Assembly (NCBI RefSeq): GCF_000169455.1
Contig: NZ_AAYC01000016.1
Location: forward strand, 35,597 to 99,596
Origin: Roseobacter sp. SK209-2-6
GTDB lineage: Bacteria; Pseudomonadota; Alphaproteobacteria; Rhodobacterales; Rhodobacteraceae
Reading direction: 5' to 3'
DNA: 64,000 nucleotides
The notes under the pieces are model-generated. The model ran no database searches. It worked only from the letters and a program-made list of their open reading frames with translations, and was not told where the DNA came from. A program made the translations under genes and the position numbers. Positions 26,203 through 35,229 of this stretch are shown piece after piece; position 1 is the stretch's first letter; each line of letters begins with the position of its first letter.

Positions 26203-29015
26203 AGCCCTAGTTCTGCTGCCAACGTTTTGAGGCCCAATTGCACCTCTGCGGCTTTCTTCTTCAGTTCGAGAAGTTGAAGTTGGGCACTTACTCCCTCCCG
26301 CGAAGCGGTTTCGATCCAAGCGAGATGATCACAGAGCTCTGTCAGGTGGAAATTGGCAGAAGCTCCCTTGAGGCGATGAGACAGCCTTGCTGTGGTTTTC
26401 AAGTCATTCTTGCCAGCTGCAGTGCTGAGATCGAGTAAACCTGCTTCCAACTGCTGCAGATACTCCTCCAAGATGCTGCTGGTCAGCTCTGCACCCAGCT
26501 CGTCGATATCATCTTCAAGGCTGGCGCGCGTTCGACCAAACATCTCCGGCTGGGTTGCAGGCCTATCAGCGGCTAGAGCCGCTTGCCTGACGGGTTCGTT
26601 GTTTTCAAGCACTCTACGTAACAAACGTGGTGAAATCGGTTTGGTGAGAATTCGTTCAACAAAAAGCCGCTCACGTTCCTGCTGGCTATCCTGCAAGTGA
26701 TGCGCAGTCAGGGCAACCAGTCGTGGAATTGGAACGGAGAAACATTGCAGCTGTCGCGCCACCTCATCGCCTTGAATGCCAGGCAGATCGAGATCCAAAA
26801 GCACCACGTCAAAACGCTCAGATTTGCACAGCTCCAGAGCCGTTTCACCATCTTCTGCCTCAGTCACCTGGCAGCCAAGCCGCTCCAGATAGCCGCGCGC
26901 AACCATGCGGTTCACCGGATTATCTTCGACCAGCAAAACTTCGTGACCCAGATCCGCATGAACGGGTGCTTCCTGAAGCTGAACTGATTTGGAAAGATCC
27001 CCGGGCTGAAGCGGAACTGTGAGTGTGAAACAGGATCCTTGGTCGGGTTTGCTTTCCAGGCTGAGAAGCCCGCCCAGGATCTCTGTCAGACGCCGAGAAA
27101 TGGACAGACCCAATCCCATCCCTTGAATCCCTGCAGTCTGACTGCGGCTGGTGCGCCCATAGGCGTCAAAGATATAGTCCATGTCCTTTGCGGCTATGCC
27201 GATGCCAGTATCCCGTACCGCAAAAGACAAGACGTGACCGCCTTTTTCCAAATCAAGGGCATGATCGATCTCCAGATCAATACGACCTGTTTCCGTATAC
27301 TTCGCAGCATTGGACAGCAGGTTAACCAGGATCTGGCGGATCTTGGCCGCATCGCCAAGCAGGGCAGGGGGGAGTTCTGCTGGCACAGTCACCCCATGCG
27401 ACAGGCCTTTGGCCTCTGCATTGACGGAAAGATAGCTACCCAGATAGCCAATCATGGCACGTAGATCAAAATGCACCGGCTCGTTTTTTAACTGCTTTTG
27501 TTCTGTGCCAGCGTAGTCCAGCAAATCATTGGTCAGTCCCAGAAGTTGCTCGGCTGAGCTTCTTGCCGTGAGGAGACGGGCTGGAGGCTGGGCACCGCTT
27601 TCGCTCTCCAACAAACGCAGCATACCGATGATACCATTGAGTGGCGTGCGGATTTCATGGCTCATCATTGCCAGGAATTCCGATTTCGCCCGATTGGCCT
27701 CCTCTGCTTCAGCACGCGCGCTGTCATGCGCTTTCATTTCGCTGACGATCTCACCTGTTCGCTGGCGAACAGCCTCCTCCAGCTGTCCACGCAGCTCCTT
27801 GGCCCGCGCTGCATGAACACGAAGCACATCCAGCGCCCTCTCCATCTCACCAATTTCGTCTTCCCCGCTGACCGTTATCGCCTTGTCGAACTGTTCTTGG
27901 GCAAGGGTTTCAATATAATCAGCAACCCGTCGCAACCGGCCAACAACCCTGCGGCGGGCCATCCCCCAGGCAAATCCTGCCGAAATGAGTGTTCCTAAAA
28001 GAACCAGCACCAAGCCCACGATGATCCGACGGGACAATTGCTCCGTTCGGTTCTGGGACAAAAGCGCGGCTTCGCTCAGCTGTGACAAGAGCTGTGCGGA
28101 GAGTTCGGACAGCTGAGCGGCCTGCCGTTGGATGGTTACAAGAAGTGAATCCAGTTCCTGCGCCGTTTGAGTGAGTCCCGATTGCAGTTGGAAGCTGCCA
28201 TTTGCAGCGGTTTCCCCCAGCAGTTGGGAAATGATCTCTTCAGTTCGCAACCGCGCGTTTTTCGAATTGAGATAGTGCACCCTTGCAAGAGCCAGCTCCA
28301 AGTCCTGCCCAAAGAGGTTGCGAAGCTTTGCCAACCGCGCGCCTGTGGTCTGGGCCTCGATCTGCTGCAACCGCAACCCCACGCGATCCAAGGCGCTCCC
28401 CAGTTCGACCTGCCGATCATGAGCAAAGAAATCGCGATCCGCCAATGCATCCAATGTGACACGGGACCTTTCACCGGATTGCTGATAGAGATCTGAAATC
28501 GTCGCCGTCACGCGCACTCTGGCAAGGTCCAGTTCAGCTGCCAGGATCTCTTGCAATTCAGAGACTTCGACCGCACGCTCAGACACGCGTCGCTGCAATT
28601 CCGTTCCCAAAGACAGGCGTTTTTGCGTGGTTGCGGCTAGCCGTGTTACGGTCTGCCCTAGGTCCTCAACAATCCTTGATCCGTTTCCCGCTTCCGCTTT
28701 GGAGGTCAATTCACCAAGTGCCAAAAAGTCATCGCTCAACGCCTCTAGTTGCCCCTTTAGAGAAAGAACCAAACTCTCCAGGTCTTCGGAATTCCCAACC
28801 TCATCAAAAGATGGCGCAAGGACAGATAGAAAAGCGCTTTTGTCTGAAATGTTCCGGGCGATGGAGGCCGCAGGTAGATTGCTCTGTATCAAGGTGCGCT
28901 GACGCCCGGAAAGATACCAGCTTGCTAAAAGCGCAATGAGACACACCAGGACGGAAAGGCCCAAGATGAAGGAAAAGACTCGCAAGAGCTGCTGGTCGAA
29001 ACGGCTACGCTGCAT
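26175..29015 (-). CDS. torS: Hybrid sensor histidine kinase, TorS-like
   Basis: A 946-residue phosphorelay kinase. In order: a short N-terminal tail, TM1 ([18 protein letters not shown]), a long helical periplasmic domain (about 40-330), TM2 ([20 protein letters not shown]), HAMP, a DHp domain with phospho-His in [12 protein letters not shown], an HATPase domain with DTGIGIA and [10 protein letters not shown], a receiver domain ([12 protein letters not shown]), and an Hpt domain with [12 protein letters not shown]. This is the TorS architecture. It detects TMAO together with the periplasmic TorT encoded divergently and overlapping its 5' end. Phosphate would finally reach TorR. Confidence 0.88.
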   Translation of the reverse strand: MQRSRFDQQLLRVFSFILGLSVLVCLIALLASWYLSGRQRTLIQSNLPAASIARNISDKSAFLSVLAPSFDEVGNSEDLESLVLSLKGQLEALSDDFLALGELTSKAEAGNGSRIVEDLGQTVTRLAATTQKRLSLGTELQRRVSERAVEVSELQEILAAELDLARVRVTATISDLYQQSGERSRVTLDALADRDFFAHDRQVELGSALDRVGLRLQQIEAQTTGARLAKLRNLFGQDLELALARVHYLNSKNARLRTEEIISQLLGETAANGSFQLQSGLTQTAQELDSLLVTIQRQAAQLSELSAQLLSQLSEAALLSQNRTEQLSRRIIVGLVLVLLGTLISAGFAWGMARRRVVGRLRRVADYIETLAQEQFDKAITVSGEDEIGEMERALDVLRVHAARAKELRGQLEEAVRQRTGEIVSEMKAHDSARAEAEEANRAKSEFLAMMSHEIRTPLNGIIGMLRLLESESGAQPPARLLTARSSAEQLLGLTNDLLDYAGTEQKQLKNEPVHFDLRAMIGYLGSYLSVNAEAKGLSHGVTVPAELPPALLGDAAKIRQILVNLLSNAAKYTETGRIDLEIDHALDLEKGGHVLSFAVRDTGIGIAAKDMDYIFDAYGRTSRSQTAGIQGMGLGLSISRRLTEILGGLLSLESKPDQGSCFTLTVPLQPGDLSKSVQLQEAPVHADLGHEVLLVEDNPVNRMVARGYLERLGCQVTEAEDGETALELCKSERFDVVLLDLDLPGIQGDEVARQLQCFSVPIPRLVALTAHHLQDSQQERERLFVERILTKPISPRLLRRVLENNEPVRQAALAADRPATQPEMFGRTRASLEDDIDELGAELTSSILEEYLQQLEAGLLDLSTAAGKNDLKTTARLSHRLKGASANFHLTELCDHLAWIETASREGVSAQLQLLELKKKAAEVQLGLKTLAAELGLQLGSSAKR

Positions 29016-29994
29016 AGCGCGAGCCTATGCCCTGGTCGTCCTGGCTGCAATCACTTGCGGTGTCAGCACGTTGCAATCTACTCTGCCAGTTACCGCTTCA
29101 TCAGCCGCGCCGCGTATCTGCGTTGTCGTACCGCATTTCAAAGACGAATATTGGTTAAGTGTGGGTCACGGCCTGATGGAACAGGCTAAACTAAGCCAGG
29201 CCGAAGTGATCCTTTTTGCGTCAGGTGGATATTATGGACCCGAAAAGCAAATTGAACTGCTCATGCGGTGCAGAGCGCGACAGGCCACAGCCATTTTGCT
29301 CGGTGCGGTTTCGGCAAATGATCCCGCGTTGTTAGATGCGGTACAGGCAACTGCCACACAGGTGCCTGTGGTGGCTTTGGTCAATGAGCTGAACTCTCCC
29401 TTTCTCAGCGGTGCGGTCGGTGTCGATTGGCGGCAAATGGGCAATGTCATCGGCCATTTTCTGCGTCAGAAATTTCCCGCCGAAGGGCCACCCGTAAAAG
29501 CCGCTCTAATTACTGGGCCCGCAAAATCCGGATGGTCACCTTTGCTAGAAATTGGCCTGCAACAAGGCCTGGATGATTCCGCCGCCAAAATCACCTTTGT
29601 TGGCCGTTCTGATACCGGCTTACGCCAACAACTTGCAGCGGTGGAAGCTGCTCTGAAAGTTGACAAGGGCATTCAGATACTCATCGGCTCAGCGCCAGCT
29701 ATCGAAGGGGCAATGGGCCTCGCGGCAAATTCTGACGGTGTCTTTCCAGAGTTGGTTTCCACATACATAAGCCATTCGGTTCGCCGGGGCGTACAAAGTG
29801 GAACTGTCACTGCCGTCGCTTTTGATGATCCCGTCGAACAGGGAAAGCTAGGTATCAAACTCGCACTTGCTTCGCGTTTAGGGGAGTTTTCGCCCATTCT
29901 CGTTGGGCCTGAAATTCAGCTAATTGAACGAGAAACCGACCGGGCAAACCTGATTCCACTCGCACCGGCACATCTCTCCCTGAGGATAGAGTGA
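28966..29994 (+). CDS. torT: TMAO-sensing periplasmic binding protein TorT-like
   Basis: A periplasmic binding protein of the sugar-receptor fold with an N-terminal secretion signal ([14 protein letters not shown]). The mature start [25 protein letters not shown] and [16 protein letters not shown] are typical of TorT, which binds TMAO and docks on TorS. I start at ATG 28966, which has GGAAAGG 6 bases upstream. An ATG at 28936 is possible but lacks a ribosome site. With either start the 5' end overlaps the divergent torS start (torS begins at 29015), so each mRNA carries antisense of the other. Confidence 0.82.
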   Translation: MKEKTRKSCWSKRLRCIARAYALVVLAAITCGVSTLQSTLPVTASSAAPRICVVVPHFKDEYWLSVGHGLMEQAKLSQAEVILFASGGYYGPEKQIELLMRCRARQATAILLGAVSANDPALLDAVQATATQVPVVALVNELNSPFLSGAVGVDWRQMGNVIGHFLRQKFPAEGPPVKAALITGPAKSGWSPLLEIGLQQGLDDSAAKITFVGRSDTGLRQQLAAVEAALKVDKGIQILIGSAPAIEGAMGLAANSDGVFPELVSTYISHSVRRGVQSGTVTAVAFDDPVEQGKLGIKLALASRLGEFSPILVGPEIQLIERETDRANLIPLAPAHLSLRIE

Positions 29995-30077
29995 CGCATC
30001 CGTTCAAACCATGTTTTCTGCTGGACAGTTACATTTTACGCAAAATTGCTGCGTTCCCCCCACCTCCCCGGCCTAAG

Positions 30078-30093
30078 TTTGCGCATGCGCAAA
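30078..30093. promoter_or_regulatory. NnrR/FNR-type palindrome upstream of nirK
   Basis: A perfect 16-base palindrome, TTTGCGCATGCGCAAA, lies 210 bases before the nirK start. It has the TTGCG-N4-CGCAA layout known for NnrR (nitric-oxide-responsive Crp/FNR family) sites controlling nirK in Rhodobacter relatives. Its position leaves room for a promoter and a long leader. An inverted repeat, CTAGT-N7-ACTAG, follows at 30106-30122. Confidence 0.65.
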
Positions 30094-30145
30094 GTTCTTT
30101 CCGCCCTAGTCCACTAGACTAGTTTCAGACGGTTGAAAGGCAATC

Positions 30146-30216
30146 ACGAACCCAGGTTCGGTAGCTGCTTTGAGGGAAGTGGCAAGACCGAACAGCCTAA
30201 AGGCAACGGGGTTCGT
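30146..30216 (+). promoter_or_regulatory. Structured leader element upstream of nirK (possible cis-regulatory RNA)
   Basis: Hand folding gives a compact multi-stem shape. An outer 8-base-pair stem pairs ACGAACCC (30146-30153) with GGGTTCGT (30209-30216). Inside, GTTCGGT (30156-30162) pairs with ACCGAAC (30187-30193), extended by GCTGCTT (30164-30170) with AAGTGGC (30177-30183) around a TGAGGG loop. A small GCC-TAAA-GGC hairpin completes the junction. A separate hairpin with CAGGG/CCCTG arms lies near 30240-30262, before the nirK ribosome site. I do not recognise a known riboswitch class. The 308-base spacer from torT to nirK holds no gene-like frame. Confidence 0.45.
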
Positions 30217-30302
30217 CTCTGCCTCTTAGATCGCCGGCAAGGATGTCAGGGATCTCCCTGATCCGGTTTCGAATTTGTCATGTCACATGAAAGGGACGGA
30301 AC

Positions 30303-31520
30303 ATGACCAAGCTTATCAACCCAGGACTTATGAAAACCAGCCGTCGCAACGTTTTGCGCGGATCGGTGCTTGCAGGCGCAGCAGCGGTTGCAGGGGCAGG
30401 CGCGATGGCAACGCCATCACGCAAACTGATGGTTAAGTCCAATGCGGCCTCTGCCAATCTCTACAAAGCCGCAGCCGAGCAAAAGGCAGCTACGAATGCC
30501 ATTCCTGCAGATCTGAGCGGCTATACACGTGTAAAGCAGGAACTCGTTGCTCCCCCCTTTGCACCAGAGCACGAGCAGGTCGCAACCGGTGGGCCCAAGA
30601 TCATCGAAATCACCATGGAAACTCAGGAACGCCTGATGGTGGTGGATGAGGATACTGGTGCCGAAGTCTGGGCACTGACCTACAACGGATCCGTTCCCGG
30701 GCCGCTGATCATTTGCCATGAAGGCGACATGGTTGAGCTGACCCTGCGCAACCCTGAAGACAGCCAGATGGAGCACAACATTGACTTTCACTCTTCCACC
30801 GGTGCCCTGGGTGGTGGTGGACTGACCCATGTCTTCCCCGCAGAGGAAACCGTGCTGCGCTGGAAAGCAACCAAGGCTGGCTGCTTCACCTATCACTGCG
30901 CGCCAGGCGGAGCGATGATCCCCTATCACGTCACCCATGGCATGAACGGTGCCATCATGGTGCTGCCGCGGGAGGGCCTGAAAGACAAAGACGGCAATCT
31001 GCTAACCTATGATAAAATCGCCTATATCGGTGAGCAGGACTACTATCTGCCGATGGATGAGAACGGTGATTACAAGAAGTATGAGACCGCAGGCGAAGAC
31101 TATGCCGACAGTCTGGAAGTGATGCGTGGGCTGATCCCAACCCATTCGGTTTTCAATGGCGCTGTTGGAGCTCTGACCGGTGAAAATGCTCTGAAATTCG
31201 CTGTAGGTGAAACCGTATTGATGATTCACAACCAGGCCAACCGGGACTCCCGCCCGCACCTCATTGGCGGCCATGGCGACTATGTCTGGGAAAGCTCCTT
31301 CACAGATGATCCAATGACTAGCATGGAAACCTGGTTTGTTCGTGGTGGCTGTGCCGTGGCAGCCATGTACACCTTCCACCAGCCTGGGGTTTATGCCTAC
31401 GTCAACCACAATCTGATCGAAGGTGTCATGTTGGGTGCAACTGCGCACTTCATCGTTGATGGGCAATGGGACAACAATCTGATGGAACAGGTCGTCGCCC
31501 CACGTGAATTCGCTACCTGA
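30303..31520 (+). CDS. nirK: Copper-containing nitrite reductase NirK
   Basis: A 405-residue periplasmic enzyme that reduces nitrite to nitric oxide. A twin-arginine signal is present ([21 protein letters not shown]). The first cupredoxin domain shows the type 1/type 2 copper ligands in [11 protein letters not shown] and [20 protein letters not shown] (Cys, His, Met and a bridging His). The second domain contains [14 protein letters not shown] and a late [15 protein letters not shown] with the other type 2 His. GGGACGGA precedes the start. It is followed 15 bases later by nirV. An NnrR-like site and a structured leader lie upstream. Confidence 0.96.
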   Translation: MTKLINPGLMKTSRRNVLRGSVLAGAAAVAGAGAMATPSRKLMVKSNAASANLYKAAAEQKAATNAIPADLSGYTRVKQELVAPPFAPEHEQVATGGPKIIEITMETQERLMVVDEDTGAEVWALTYNGSVPGPLIICHEGDMVELTLRNPEDSQMEHNIDFHSSTGALGGGGLTHVFPAEETVLRWKATKAGCFTYHCAPGGAMIPYHVTHGMNGAIMVLPREGLKDKDGNLLTYDKIAYIGEQDYYLPMDENGDYKKYETAGEDYADSLEVMRGLIPTHSVFNGAVGALTGENALKFAVGETVLMIHNQANRDSRPHLIGGHGDYVWESSFTDDPMTSMETWFVRGGCAVAAMYTFHQPGVYAYVNHNLIEGVMLGATAHFIVDGQWDNNLMEQVVAPREFAT

Positions 31521-31535
31521 TTAAGGAGAGTAGAA

Positions 31536-32282
31536 ATGGCTGCCGTCGAGATGCCGTTCCAAAAGCCAGGGCTCCCTTCTTTCCTGGTTCTGGGGGCAGC
31601 TTGTGCGGCAGTTCTTCTAGGAGTCGCGCTATCGCAGCGCAGCCCTGAACCCCAATTCTCTCCTATAATGGCTGAGAACCCCATCATCCTCCCCGGAGGA
31701 CAAACCCTCTACCTGCAGAAGTATGAAGTCACCGTGGCTGAATGGAATGCCTGCCACGCCGATGGGGGGTGTGACCTGCAACTCAGAGCCGCGCAGGGAC
31801 GGCAGGAACATGACCTGCCTGCAACGGGCCTCAGCTACGTGGATGTGCAGCAATACTTAGCTTGGATCAATAATCGCACCAATGGAAGTTTTCGCCTGCC
31901 AACAATCACGGAATGGAACTACGCCGCCCGTGACGTCATGCCAGAGAAGCCAGATCCATTGTTTACCGACCCTTCTCTGACCTGGGCCTCCGCCTATCTA
32001 GTCGAAAACACAACTCCACGGGCCCTCAAAACCAAAGGACAATTTTCAACTAGCGCAGAAGGGGTTGTAGACTTGGACGGCAGCGTCTGGGAGTGGACCC
32101 AAGACTGCTATACCGGTCAAGGGGAAGCTCTAGACGAAGAGAAATGCCCTGCCTACTATGTCGCTGGGGAACATGAAGCTGTGATCCCATTTCTGGTTCG
32201 CGATCCAGCGCGCGGTGGATGCGCTGTTGGTTCACCACCAGCCCACCTTGGCTTGCGCTTGGTGAGTGATAAACCGGTTTAG
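31536..32282 (+). CDS. nirV: NirV, SUMF1/formylglycine-generating-enzyme-fold protein
   Basis: A 248-residue protein with an N-terminal membrane anchor or signal (FLVLGAACAAVLLGVALS) and a SUMF1-type fold: the segments YEVTVAEWNACHADGGC, FRLPTITEWNYAARD, DLDGSVWEWTQDCY and a C-terminal GLRLVSDK are typical. NirV commonly follows nirK and is thought to help maturation or function of the copper nitrite reductase, though its chemistry is not settled. Spacing to nirK (15 bases) with AAGGAG indicates an operon. Confidence 0.88.
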   Translation: MAAVEMPFQKPGLPSFLVLGAACAAVLLGVALSQRSPEPQFSPIMAENPIILPGGQTLYLQKYEVTVAEWNACHADGGCDLQLRAAQGRQEHDLPATGLSYVDVQQYLAWINNRTNGSFRLPTITEWNYAARDVMPEKPDPLFTDPSLTWASAYLVENTTPRALKTKGQFSTSAEGVVDLDGSVWEWTQDCYTGQGEALDEEKCPAYYVAGEHEAVIPFLVRDPARGGCAVGSPPAHLGLRLVSDKPV

Positions 32283-32359
32283 GCCACCCAGACGTGAATC
32301 AATCAACCCGCTAAAATCTCAGAGCTCCTAAAAATGGAGCGGTATCAATCTCAGCGCTG

Positions 32360-32671
32360 CTATGGTTTGTTGCTGTCGATCCAGCGCGACATTAAGTGCT
32401 TATCCCGAAAACACTCGTCCGGGACCTGGCGGCGTTTAATGCGCGCAATCTTCTCAGCAAAAGCTACCTGTTTTGAACTTGGTCGATGATCGACCTGCGC
32501 AACCGGATCTTTCAGATGTCGATCAATCCAACGGCTTAGGCTGCGGCGATCTTTCTGGGCCTCCCAGGACAGAACGGCATTGCGTTCCTGTGCGATCTTC
32601 CGCGCGAAAGCCAACTGCCGTGGCGTGACCGGCATCGGCTGGTAACTGGGATAAGGATGGTCTGCTTGCAT
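32360..32671 (-). CDS. Small protein of two similar ~38-residue repeats
   Basis: A 103-residue soluble, basic protein. Two related units are visible: TPRQLAFARKIAQERNAVL ... SRWIDRH and SSKQVAFAEKIARIKRRQV ... SRWIDSN. Each ends in a conserved Ser-x-Trp-Ile-Asp block. Units of this type resemble the small helical repeats seen at the C-termini of some plasmid-type topoisomerases and primases, which suggests nucleic-acid contact, but this is tentative. I start at 32671, with AGGGGG about 9 bases upstream. It is convergent with nirV. Function unknown. Confidence 0.6.
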   Translation of the reverse strand: MQADHPYPSYQPMPVTPRQLAFARKIAQERNAVLSWEAQKDRRSLSRWIDRHLKDPVAQVDHRPSSKQVAFAEKIARIKRRQVPDECFRDKHLMSRWIDSNKP

Positions 32672-32997
32672 GAGTAGTCCCCCTTCACTTTCCACAGAAG
32701 TAATTTAGAACTAAGGGTGAACAAAGTCAATAATGTTGTGGTACCTGGAATCTCACCTACTATATGTGCCACTGACAGGAGCAAAGGGCAGGTCAAAGCG
32801 GTACACTTTTGGCGCGCACCCATCTCTGGATCTACTACCTATGGGAAGCACCCCTTCGGCTGAGGCTGGTGACTATACATCTCGCGACTAGAACAGGTGC
32901 AGAGATCGCCTAAACAGCACTGCTCCGCCCATGCACTGCTTTGAACGCTTTGCTCTTGGTGAAACAACTATGCCAGCGCCAAGTGACGGAACAGAAA
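32672..32997. other. Intergenic stretch without recognisable genes
   Basis: Only short frames without ribosome sites or family features occur here. It separates the small repeat protein from the terminator of the TRAP operon and probably holds the promoter of the repeat protein. Confidence 0.6.
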
Positions 32998-33040
32998 GGG
33001 GCAGCAACTCAGAGAATCGCACGCTCCGAGTTACTGCCCC
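32998..33040 (-). terminator. Terminator of the dctPQM operon
   Basis: On the minus strand GGGGCAG-T-AACTC pairs with GAGTT-G-CTGCCCC (one mismatch), and the stem is followed by TTTCTGTT. It lies 41 bases after the dctM stop and fits an intrinsic terminator for the TRAP operon. Confidence 0.72.
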
Positions 33041-33081
33041 AACCTTTGGCTCGTTTTGTCGTCTAGGTCAGTATGATCATA

Positions 33082-34485
33082 TTACGAAGCCAACCTAGGC
33101 AGATATAAAACGATCGCTGGGAAGGCGACGAGCAGAGCGATTGTCACCGCATCTGCAATGAAGAAGGGCATGACGCCCTTGAAGACATCCTGCACACTCA
33201 GGTCATCGCGCACCCCGGCAACTACAAAACAGTTGAGGCCGATGGGCGGGGTGATCAGGCAAAACTCAGCCATTTTTACCACCAAGATACCAAACCAGAT
33301 GGCGCACATGGTTCCTGACATACCAAAAGCACTGTCTACTGCCGCAACACTTTCGCCGCCATTCAGCGCCATCACTGCTGGATACACAACGGGCAGGGTC
33401 AGCAAGAGCATACCGATGGCATCCATGAACATCCCCAAAACCGCATAGGCCAGCAGAATGCAGATCAGGATCACCATAGGGGACATCTCAAGGCCGGTAA
33501 TCCAGTCCGAAAAAGCCCCCGGAAGGTCCGCAAAGCCCAGGAAACGCACATAGATCAGCACGCCCCAGATGATGGTAAAGATCATCACAGTAAGCTTAGC
33601 TGTTTCCAGCAGGGCGGATTTGAATTCCGCCCATTGCATGCCGCGCCAGAGCGCCATGCAGAAGACTACAAAGGCCCCTAGAGCACCACCCTCTGTTGGG
33701 GTGCCCCAGGCGTCACCTCCAAATGGATTGTAGACAAAGCAAATGATGATCAGGACCACAAAAATGATCGGCAAGGCACCAGGAAGGGCTTCAAAGCGCT
33801 GACGCCAGGTAAAGCCACGCACTGGGGGGCCAACATTCTTAAAGATAAGGGCAATTCCAACGATCAGCGCCACATAGACCACTGCACTAAAGGCACCGGG
33901 AATAAAGCCGGCAAGCAGGAGTTTTCCTACGTCCTGCTCCACGATGATCGCATAAATCACCAGAATGGCTGAGGGTGGGATCAAAGACGCCAGGGTGCCG
34001 GCCGCCGCCACCACGCCCGCTGCAAAGCGTTTATTATAGCCGATCTCCAGCATTTCTGGGATCGCGATGCGAGCAAAGACCGCTGAGGTCGCCACGGAGG
34101 CACCAGATACCGCCGCAAAGCCAGCGGTGGCAAAGACTGTAGAGACGGCAAGCCCACCCGGCACCCAGGCGATCCAACGCTTGGCCGCCTCAAACAGCGC
34201 CCGTGTTAGGCCAGCGTAATAGGCAAGATAGCCAATCAGGATGAAGGTAGGGATAAGGCTCAGCGCCTGGGAGGAGACCTTGGAGTGGGGCACCTGACCT
34301 GCGATCTTGACCGAAACGGTGACGGCCTTGACGAATTTCTCTGGGTTGTAGCCAAACTTGGCCCAGAAAATCCAGGTCAGCCCCACAAGGCCCGCCAGAC
34401 CGGCGGCAAAGGCCACTCGCATGCCCAGAACCACCAGGACCAGCATCATGCCTGTGACCCATAGGCCGATATCAATTGGTTCCAT
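33082..34485 (-). CDS. dctM: TRAP transporter large permease DctM
   Basis: A 467-residue membrane protein with about twelve hydrophobic segments. The DctM motifs are AAVSGASVATSAVFARIAIP, the glycine-rich GTLASLIPPSAILVIYA, LGMFMDAIGMLLLTLPVVYP and LITPPIGLNCFVVAGV. It forms the ion-coupled translocation pathway together with DctQ. GGAGGTAACAGGC precedes the start, and dctQ ends 5 bases upstream. The operon is read dctP-dctQ-dctM on the minus strand, downstream of a two-component system. Confidence 0.92.
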   Translation of the reverse strand: MEPIDIGLWVTGMMLVLVVLGMRVAFAAGLAGLVGLTWIFWAKFGYNPEKFVKAVTVSVKIAGQVPHSKVSSQALSLIPTFILIGYLAYYAGLTRALFEAAKRWIAWVPGGLAVSTVFATAGFAAVSGASVATSAVFARIAIPEMLEIGYNKRFAAGVVAAAGTLASLIPPSAILVIYAIIVEQDVGKLLLAGFIPGAFSAVVYVALIVGIALIFKNVGPPVRGFTWRQRFEALPGALPIIFVVLIIICFVYNPFGGDAWGTPTEGGALGAFVVFCMALWRGMQWAEFKSALLETAKLTVMIFTIIWGVLIYVRFLGFADLPGAFSDWITGLEMSPMVILICILLAYAVLGMFMDAIGMLLLTLPVVYPAVMALNGGESVAAVDSAFGMSGTMCAIWFGILVVKMAEFCLITPPIGLNCFVVAGVRDDLSVQDVFKGVMPFFIADAVTIALLVAFPAIVLYLPRLAS

Positions 34486-34490
34486 GCCTG

Positions 34491-35144
34491 TTACCTCCGC
34501 CCGCCAATGGCGTCATCATCGTGACCGCTTAGCTGTTCCGCCTCGGCAGCGGCCTGTTCCGCCGCGTCCTGGATGAGTGGCACCGCCACAGGAGCTTCCA
34601 ACCCCAGCATCAACGCGCGCCCATAGCCCCAGACCTGCAAGAACAGGCGCAGTACCAGAACCGAAAAGGCCACCGGCGCCAGCAGCTTGGCCGGCCAGAT
34701 CGGCAGGCCGATATCAATCGAACTGTCCCGGCTCCACAGCGGTGCGGAAAAATCAAAGGAGCGCTCGAAATGCGCCCAACTGCCCCAGACCAGCGCCAGC
34801 ATCAGCACCAACATCATGAGCACCGAAATCAGCTCAAATAGCCACAGCCCGCGTCCGCGCAGAGCACCAATGACGATATCCATGCGAATATGTCCCCCGT
34901 CGCGCTGCACATAGGCAATGCCCATAAAGGCGATCAGCGGCATCGCTTGTTCGATCCAGTCGACATAGCCAGGCAGGGGCGCGTTCATCGTATTGCGCCC
35001 TCCAACCGAGATGACTGCCAAGAGCATCAATGAAAAGACTGCCAGCCCGCTCAGCAGGGCAAAGACCTGCTCCAGCTGCAGCAATTTGCGGTCGAGGCGG
35101 CTGATTAGACTGCCATCTTCCAGCACTGCGGCGCTTCCCGCCAT
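34491..35144 (-). CDS. dctQ: TRAP transporter small permease DctQ
   Basis: A 217-residue protein with four hydrophobic segments and the DctQ-type loop LPGYVDWIEQAMPLIAFMGIAYVQRDGGHIRMDI. It pairs with DctM to form the membrane part of the transporter. I start at ATG 35144, with AAAGGT about 10 bases upstream; a GTG three codons earlier is too close to that site. The C-terminus is long, acidic and hydrophilic (AAEQAAAEAEQLSGHDDD), which is slightly unusual. Confidence 0.88.
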   Translation of the reverse strand: MAGSAAVLEDGSLISRLDRKLLQLEQVFALLSGLAVFSLMLLAVISVGGRNTMNAPLPGYVDWIEQAMPLIAFMGIAYVQRDGGHIRMDIVIGALRGRGLWLFELISVLMMLVLMLALVWGSWAHFERSFDFSAPLWSRDSSIDIGLPIWPAKLLAPVAFSVLVLRLFLQVWGYGRALMLGLEAPVAVPLIQDAAEQAAAEAEQLSGHDDDAIGGRR

Positions 35145-35183
35145 GGGTCCCACCTTTCGCTAGTTGTAAGTTTAAATGTGAAA

Positions 35184-35211
35184 CGGGGCCGAGGGAGTTC
35201 CCTCGACCCCG
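35184..35211 (-). terminator. Intercistronic stem-loop between dctP and dctQ
   Basis: CGGGG and CGAGGG pair with CCCTCG and CCCCG around a 4-base loop, with a single C/A mismatch between the two parts. It lies about 18 bases after the dctP stop. No T-run follows, so it probably protects the dctP mRNA or lowers downstream expression rather than ending transcription fully. Confidence 0.65.
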
Positions 35212-35229
35212 CTCCAAAGCCTGCGCGAC

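Noticed and set aside
30146..30216. Assignment of the nirK leader to cobalamin, glutamine or cyclic-di-GMP riboswitch classes
   Set aside because: Short look-alike motifs (GGGAAGTGG, GCCTAAA) occur, but the conserved cores and their order do not match any of these classes.
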